Shown piece after piece: positions 15,192-18,983 of a stretch of 18,983 bases of DNA. Source of the stretch: Flavobacteriaceae bacterium (lineage in GTDB: Bacteria > Bacteroidota > Bacteroidia > Flavobacteriales > Flavobacteriaceae). The stretch covers positions 1 to 18,983 of the forward strand of contig JAGLDM010000075.1 in NCBI GenBank assembly GCA_023145595.1. Direction: 5' to 3'. Under the pieces are notes generated by a model that searched no databases, was not told the origin of the DNA, and saw only the letters and a list, made by a program, of their open reading frames with translations. Within the stretch, counting starts at the first letter, position 1. Every line of letters begins with the position of its first letter. Made by a program: the position numbers and the translations under genes.

Positions 15192-16523
15192 TTATCCACC
15201 CATTCCTTTCATCATCTGCATCATTTTCTGTCCGCCGCCGCCTTGCATCATCTTCATCATTTTACTCATTTGATTGAATTGCTTCATCAACTGATTTACT
15301 TCTTGAATAGTGGTTCCAGATCCTTTTGCAATCCGTTTTTTTCTGCTTGAATTTATGCTAGTAGGTGTGCTTCTTTCCTTAGGAGTCATAGAATTAATAA
15401 TAGCTTCAATTCCGTTAAAAGCATCATCGTCAATATCAACATCTTTCAGCGCTTTACCAGCACCAGGAATCATTCCGACTAAGTCTTTCATGTTTCCCAT
15501 CTTTTTGATTTGCTGAATTTGTTTTAAGAAATCATCAAAACCAAACTGATTTTTTGCAATCTTCTTTTGAATCTTACGAGCCTCTTCTTCATCGTATTGT
15601 TCTTGAGCGCGTTCTACTAATGAAACAACATCACCCATTCCCAAAATACGTTCCGCCATACGATCGGGATGGAAAATATCAATCGCCTCCATCTTTTCAC
15701 CAGTACCGATAAACTTAATTGGTTTATCAACAACCGATTTTATGGATAGGGCTGCACCACCTCTGGTATCACCGTCTAATTTGGTAAGTATAACTCCGTC
15801 AAAATTTAATATGTCATTAAAAGCTTTTGCAGTATTCACAGCATCTTGACCAGTCATAGAATCTACAACAAACAAAGTTTCTTGCGGATTTACAGCCTTA
15901 TGAATGTTAGAAATTTCATTCATCATTTCTTCATCCACAGCCAAACGACCAGCTGTATCAATAATCACAACATTTTTACCTGTTGCTTTTGCGTGTTTGA
16001 TTGCATTTTGTGAAATTTCTACCGGATTTTGATTTCCGACTTCCGCATAAACTTCAACACCAATCTGTTCACCAACTACTTGTAATTGATTAATTGCTGC
16101 AGGTCTATAGACATCACAACCAACTAATAAAACATTTTTAGATTTTTTGGTTTTTAAGAAATTCGCTAGTTTTCCAGAAAAAGTTGTCTTACCAGAACCT
16201 TGTAAACCAGACATTAGAATTACTGTAGGAGAACCGCCTAAATTAATTCCAACCGTTTCACCACCCATCAATTCGGTCAATTCGTCTTTAACGATTTTGA
16301 CCATTAATTGACCCGGATTTAAGGTTGTTAATACATCTTGACCTATTGCTTTTTCTTTTACGCGTTTCGTAAAATCTTTGGCAATTTTAAAGTTAACATC
16401 GGCATCTAAGAGTGCGCGTCTAACTTCTTTTAAGGTTTCTGCTACGTTTACTTCTGTAATACTTCCGTGTCCTTTTAGAACGTGGAATGCTTTGTCTAAC
16501 TTATCACTTAAATTATTGAACAT
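15192..16523 (-). CDS. ffh: Signal recognition particle protein (SRP54 homologue)
   Basis: Ffh binds signal sequences of nascent membrane and secreted proteins and 4.5S RNA, and delivers ribosomes to FtsY. It has 443 residues. The N domain covers about 1-85. The G domain has GLQGSGKTT (G1), GCDVYRPAAINQL, IIDTAGRLAVDEEM (G3), TKLDGDTRGGAALS (G4) and GTGEKMEAIDIFHPDRMAERILGMGD. The methionine-rich M domain includes RIAKGSGTTIQEVNQLMKQF, and a Met/Gly tail (MMKMMQGGGG...MMKGMGG) ends the protein. Length and order are normal for the family. A -7 promoter match lies 28 bases upstream of the ATG. ffh is probably the first gene of an ffh-(four-helix-bundle)-folD transcript. Confidence 0.98.
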   Translation of the reverse strand: MFNNLSDKLDKAFHVLKGHGSITEVNVAETLKEVRRALLDADVNFKIAKDFTKRVKEKAIGQDVLTTLNPGQLMVKIVKDELTELMGGETVGINLGGSPTVILMSGLQGSGKTTFSGKLANFLKTKKSKNVLLVGCDVYRPAAINQLQVVGEQIGVEVYAEVGNQNPVEISQNAIKHAKATGKNVVIIDTAGRLAVDEEMMNEISNIHKAVNPQETLFVVDSMTGQDAVNTAKAFNDILNFDGVILTKLDGDTRGGAALSIKSVVDKPIKFIGTGEKMEAIDIFHPDRMAERILGMGDVVSLVERAQEQYDEEEARKIQKKIAKNQFGFDDFLKQIQQIKKMGNMKDLVGMIPGAGKALKDVDIDDDAFNGIEAIINSMTPKERSTPTSINSSRKKRIAKGSGTTIQEVNQLMKQFNQMSKMMKMMQGGGGQKMMQMMKGMGG

Positions 16524-16550
16524 AAATCTTTCATCAAATTTTTAGAACGA

Positions 16551-16558
16551 CAAAGATA
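16551..16558 (-). promoter_or_regulatory. Putative -7 promoter element for ffh
   Basis: The minus strand reads TATCTTTG, an exact TAnnTTTG match containing a C, so less likely to be AT-noise. It is placed to give a leader of about 25 bases before the ffh ATG. No clear -33 TTG was found. Confidence 0.55.
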
Positions 16559-16615
16559 CTTAAAAAGTTAGAATTTAGAAGAAGGAAGTTAAAAGGAATA
16601 TCTGAGATTTTTAGA

Positions 16616-17098
16616 TTACTTCGAGTTTTTAGATTTTACAAATTTAATTGAAGTTGTGTTTATACAATATCGTTTTCCAGTAGTATCTTTTGGGCCATCA
16701 TCGAAAATATGACCTAAATGACTATCACAGGCTTTACAGGTGATTTCTGTACGAACCATTCCGTGACTTAAATCAACAGTTTGTTGAACAGTTCCTTCTA
16801 TTGCGTCGTCAAAAGAAGGCCATCCACAATGACTTTCATACTTGGTGTTGGATTCAAATAGTTGGGTTCCACAAGCGGCACAAACATAAGTTCCTTTTTC
16901 AAAATGTTTTGTGTAGCCTTCGTCACTCGCACGGTCGGTTCCTTTTTCTCTGAGAACAAAATATTCTTGTGAACTCAAGGTCTCTTTCCATTCTGTATCG
17001 GATTTTTTCATTGAATTATTATTTGAAGTTGGTTTTTGAGCAAAACTAAAATTACTTATGGCTAGGGTTGTTATCAATGTTAAAATTATGTTTTTCAT
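16616..17098 (-). CDS. msrB: Peptide-methionine (R)-S-oxide reductase, exported
   Basis: MsrB reduces methionine-R-sulfoxide in proteins, repairing oxidative damage. It has 160 residues. The first 20 are a signal peptide (MKNIILTLITTLAISNFSFA, cleavage before QK), so it should act in the periplasm. Zinc cysteines Cys73/Cys76 (CAAC) and Cys121/Cys124 (CKAC), HCGWPSF (Cys91), HLGHIFDDGP and the catalytic Cys145 in RYCINTTSI are all present. A second ATG at residue 30 (SMKKSDTEW) resembles the start of cytoplasmic forms, but the hydrophobic N-terminus argues for export. Its electron donor is not encoded here. It diverges from the L-2-hydroxyglutarate oxidase gene across a 195-base spacer with several repeats. 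Confidence 0.95.
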   Translation of the reverse strand: MKNIILTLITTLAISNFSFAQKPTSNNNSMKKSDTEWKETLSSQEYFVLREKGTDRASDEGYTKHFEKGTYVCAACGTQLFESNTKYESHCGWPSFDDAIEGTVQQTVDLSHGMVRTEITCKACDSHLGHIFDDGPKDTTGKRYCINTTSIKFVKSKNSK

Positions 17099-17108
17099 TT
17101 AGAATATT

Positions 17109-17118
17109 TAAACGTTTA
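17109..17118. promoter_or_regulatory. 10-bp palindrome upstream of msrB
   Basis: TAAACGTTTA is a perfect palindrome starting 11 bases before the msrB ATG (in the minus direction). It could be a regulator site in the msrB leader; no regulator is known. Confidence 0.3.
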
Positions 17119-17160
17119 CAAGATACAAATATTTACCTTTGTCGATATTTTACTAAAATT

Positions 17161-17196
17161 TTACATGTAATATTCATTAAATATTCATTAAATTTG
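17161..17196 (+). promoter_or_regulatory. Palindrome, 11-bp tandem repeat and -7 element before the L-2-hydroxyglutarate oxidase gene
   Basis: TTACATGTAA (17161-17170) is a perfect palindrome. It abuts two tandem copies of TATTCATTAAA (17171-17181 and 17182-17192). The second copy runs into TAAATTTG (17189-17196), an exact TAnnTTTG match. The 11-base period is about one helical turn, as expected for side-by-side binding of one protein next to a promoter. The leader to the ATG at 17294 would be about 93 bases. Confidence 0.45.
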
Positions 17197-17293
17197 AAGT
17201 AATAAGTAATTAGAACTTATACCAAAATAAAAGAAGTGTCTTTTGCAATAATTATATATAGTTGTAGCATTGGTTTAGAAGTAAATTAGAAAA

Positions 17294-18475
17294 ATGATAA
17301 GGAGTGATTTTATTATTGTTGGAGGTGGAATTGTAGGTCTTGCAACGGCTTATAAATTACAACTAAAATTTCCGCAAAAAACCATTTTGATTTTAGAAAA
17401 AGAATCAGAAATTGGAATGCACCAAACAGGGAGAAATTCTGGAGTAATTCACTCAGGAATTTATTATACGCCAAATTCATATAAGGCTAAAAACTGTAAA
17501 GACGGAAGAGAGCAATTGGTTGATTTTTCGAAACAATTTGGAGTTAAATTTGAAACCTGTGGAAAAATTATTGTAGCCACTTCAGAAGAAGAAATCCCGA
17601 TTTTAGATACAATATTTGAAAAGGGAATTGAAAATAAAACTCCAGGTATTCAATTTTTAAATTCAGAAGAAATTAAAGAAAAAGAGCCATTTATAGAAGG
17701 TCTTAAAGCAATTTGGGTACCTACTGCAGGTATTATAGATTATGTAGGTTTGTGTCATCAATTTATAAAAGAAATTGAGAAAATAAATCCATTGAGTAAA
17801 TGTATCCTCAATTGTACAGTTAAGGAAGTGTCAACAGATAATTTGGTTACTTCTAAAGGTGATTATTCTGCGGAGAAATTTATTTTCTGTACAGGATTGT
17901 TCGCAGATCGAATAGCCAAGAAAGATCAGGTTCAAACAGACCTACAGATCGTTGGTTTTAGAGGTGACTATTATGAAATGACAGAGGCTTCTAAATCTAA
18001 AATAAAGAATTTAGTATATCCTGTTCCAGATCCAAAATTCCCGTTTTTAGGCGTTCATTTTACCCCTATGGTTGATGGACGTGTTGAATGTGGACCAAAT
18101 GCCGTATTTTCGTTTAAGCGTGAAGGATATACAACAACAAGCTTTAGTTTTAAAGATAGTTTTGAGGCCTTAACTTACAAGGGAACTTGGAAATTGTTTT
18201 TTAAACATTGGAGAAAAGGGCTAGACGAATACAAGCGTGCTTTTTCAAAAAGACTTTTTGTAAAAGAACTACAACGTATGATGCCAAGTATCAATATAAA
18301 TGATGTGCAGCCAGCGAGGTCTGGAGTTCGTGCGCAAGCATTAGGGATTAACGGAGATTTAATAGATGATTTTAAAATTTCAGAAAAAGGTAATAGTATT
18401 CATGTGCTGAACGCACCATCTCCTGCTGCAACTTCTTGTTTGGCTATTGCCGATGAGATTATTAGTGTAATTTAA
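17294..18475 (+). CDS. lhgO: L-2-hydroxyglutarate oxidase (FAD-dependent)
   Basis: A 393-residue FAD oxidoreductase of the DAO family, L-2-hydroxyglutarate dehydrogenase/oxidase (LhgO, formerly YgaF) type. It oxidises L-2-hydroxyglutarate to 2-oxoglutarate, passing electrons to the quinone pool in characterised E. coli LhgO. The dinucleotide fold GGGIVGLATAYKL is near the start. HQTGRNSGVIHSGIYYTPNS is highly characteristic of the family, as are GLFADRIAKK, FRGDYYEM, FPFLGVHFTP and PARSGVRAQALGINGDLIDDF. The C-terminus (NAPSPAATSCLAIADEI) completes the FAD fold. The length is standard. The start ATG immediately precedes the nucleotide-binding motif. It is followed after 11 bases by a DUF6134-like gene on the same strand, so the two are probably co-transcribed. 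Confidence 0.95.
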   Translation: MIRSDFIIVGGGIVGLATAYKLQLKFPQKTILILEKESEIGMHQTGRNSGVIHSGIYYTPNSYKAKNCKDGREQLVDFSKQFGVKFETCGKIIVATSEEEIPILDTIFEKGIENKTPGIQFLNSEEIKEKEPFIEGLKAIWVPTAGIIDYVGLCHQFIKEIEKINPLSKCILNCTVKEVSTDNLVTSKGDYSAEKFIFCTGLFADRIAKKDQVQTDLQIVGFRGDYYEMTEASKSKIKNLVYPVPDPKFPFLGVHFTPMVDGRVECGPNAVFSFKREGYTTTSFSFKDSFEALTYKGTWKLFFKHWRKGLDEYKRAFSKRLFVKELQRMMPSININDVQPARSGVRAQALGINGDLIDDFKISEKGNSIHVLNAPSPAATSCLAIADEIISVI

Positions 18476-18486
18476 ATATAGATATT

Positions 18487-18983
18487 ATGAGGAAAATTAT
18501 TTGTACTATTTTGTTATTGACTTTGGTGATGAATGTAAATGCTCAGAATGAAACGCTGTTTTTTGATGTGGTTCACAAAGGGGAAAACATAGGTTCTTTA
18601 AAAACCGAAAAATCAACGGATGGCAATAATGTTCACTATGTTAGTAGTACTATAATAGAGTTCCATATGTTTACTACTATTGAAATTATTTTCAATTATG
18701 ATGTGAGTTACCAGAATAATGTGATGAGTAAATCTGCTGTAAAAGTAAAGGTTCATGGGCATCTTAAAACAGATGTGAAGACCGAAAAAGTAGGAGGTCA
18801 ATATGTTTACTATTCTGATGGAGAAATACAAAGTAGGATGTCAGGGGAGATCGTTCATAGTCTTGAAAGGATGTTTTTTGAAGAGCCTGTAAATGTTTCG
18901 AAAGTTTATGCGGAAGAGCATGGTGTATTTCATGATTTAAAAAGAGTAAGAGATCATGTTTATTTAAAGACAACACCTGAAGG
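18487..18983 (+). CDS. Exported DUF6134-like protein (C-terminus cut by window edge)
   Basis: The ATG at 18487 opens a frame that runs 165 codons to the window edge without a stop. MRKIICTILLLTLVMNVNAQ is a signal peptide with likely cleavage after NA or AQ, so the protein is exported. The mature part begins NETLFFDVVHKGENIGSLKT, then IEFHMFTTIEIIFNYDVSYQNN, and has regularly spaced beta strands; this pattern fits the DUF6134 family of flavobacterial periplasmic proteins. The assignment is from memory of the pattern, so moderate confidence. Function is unknown. It starts 11 bases after the L-2-hydroxyglutarate oxidase stop, so co-transcription is likely but may not mean shared function. Confidence 0.75.
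   Translation, partial: MRKIICTILLLTLVMNVNAQNETLFFDVVHKGENIGSLKTEKSTDGNNVHYVSSTIIEFHMFTTIEIIFNYDVSYQNNVMSKSAVKVKVHGHLKTDVKTEKVGGQYVYYSDGEIQSRMSGEIVHSLERMFFEEPVNVSKVYAEEHGVFHDLKRVRDHVYLKTTPE

Noticed and set aside
15310..15516. Plus-strand open frame inside ffh (and a similar one at 7341-7547 inside fumC)
   Set aside because: Both lie opposite strongly conserved housekeeping genes and have no promoter or family resemblance.
18613..18976. Two minus-strand open frames near the right edge
   Set aside because: They lie opposite the exported DUF6134-like gene, which has a signal peptide and starts right after the oxidase gene; the antisense products look random.
1..18983. Defence system, CRISPR array, toxin-antitoxin pair, prophage, complete insertion sequence, tRNA or rRNA
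   Set aside because: I looked for repeats with regular spacers, transposase or integrase motifs, paired small genes and tRNA-like cloverleaves on both strands and found none that could be supported.

Overview
The window looks like a chromosomal segment of a member of the Bacteroidota, most likely family Flavobacteriaceae. The DNA is AT-rich, several genes are preceded by a match to the Bacteroidota -7 promoter element TAnnTTTG, there is a type IX secretion gene (porQ), and the Wza/Wzc, QueE, PorQ and FolD proteins have the Bacteroidota form. No rRNA, tRNA, CRISPR array, prophage, complete insertion sequence or recognisable defence cassette was seen. Most of the window is housekeeping.

Layout. 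(1) Bases 1-5694: a class I methyltransferase cut by the left edge (minus strand) diverges from a compact exopolysaccharide gene set on the plus strand: a Wza-like export lipoprotein, a Wzc-like tyrosine autokinase broken by a frameshift near 2165-2178, a Gfo/Idh/MocA sugar dehydrogenase with a TTG start, and a PglC/WcaJ-type sugar-phosphate transferase. A hairpin at 5727-5763 closes it. (2) Bases 5805-7641, minus: a DUF302 protein and class II fumarase (fumC). (3) Bases 7796-7972, plus: an isolated 58-residue membrane protein with its own promoter motif and a strong bidirectional terminator. (4) Bases 8054-10174, minus: prfB, a HAD hydrolase and an ArsC-family reductase in one transcriptional direction. 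This prfB lacks the usual programmed frameshift. (5) Bases 10433-12284, plus: porQ and cmk. (6) queE (minus) and a divergent unknown lipoprotein (plus). (7) Bases 13829-16523, minus: ffh and folD, with a nonsense-mutated four-helix-bundle (23S rRNA intervening-sequence protein-like) gene between them, bracketed by CAGT-type short repeats. (8) Exported msrB (minus) diverging from an L-2-hydroxyglutarate oxidase (plus), which is followed 11 bases later by an exported DUF6134-like protein cut by the right edge.

How the genes fit together. The first block serves surface polysaccharide initiation and export; its PGT and dehydrogenase imply a modified (amino- or uronic-type) sugar, but no flippase, polymerase or classical glycosyltransferase is present in the window. 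The rest covers translation termination (prfB), protein targeting (ffh), type IX secretion (porQ), nucleotide and folate metabolism (cmk, folD), tRNA 7-deazaguanine synthesis (queE), central carbon metabolism (fumC, L-2-hydroxyglutarate oxidase) and oxidative repair (msrB).

The most notable departures from routine are two disrupted genes (the autokinase and the four-helix-bundle gene), the CAGT repeats that bracket the latter, the frameshift-free prfB and the orphan small membrane protein. I did not find convincing evidence of a new multi-gene system.
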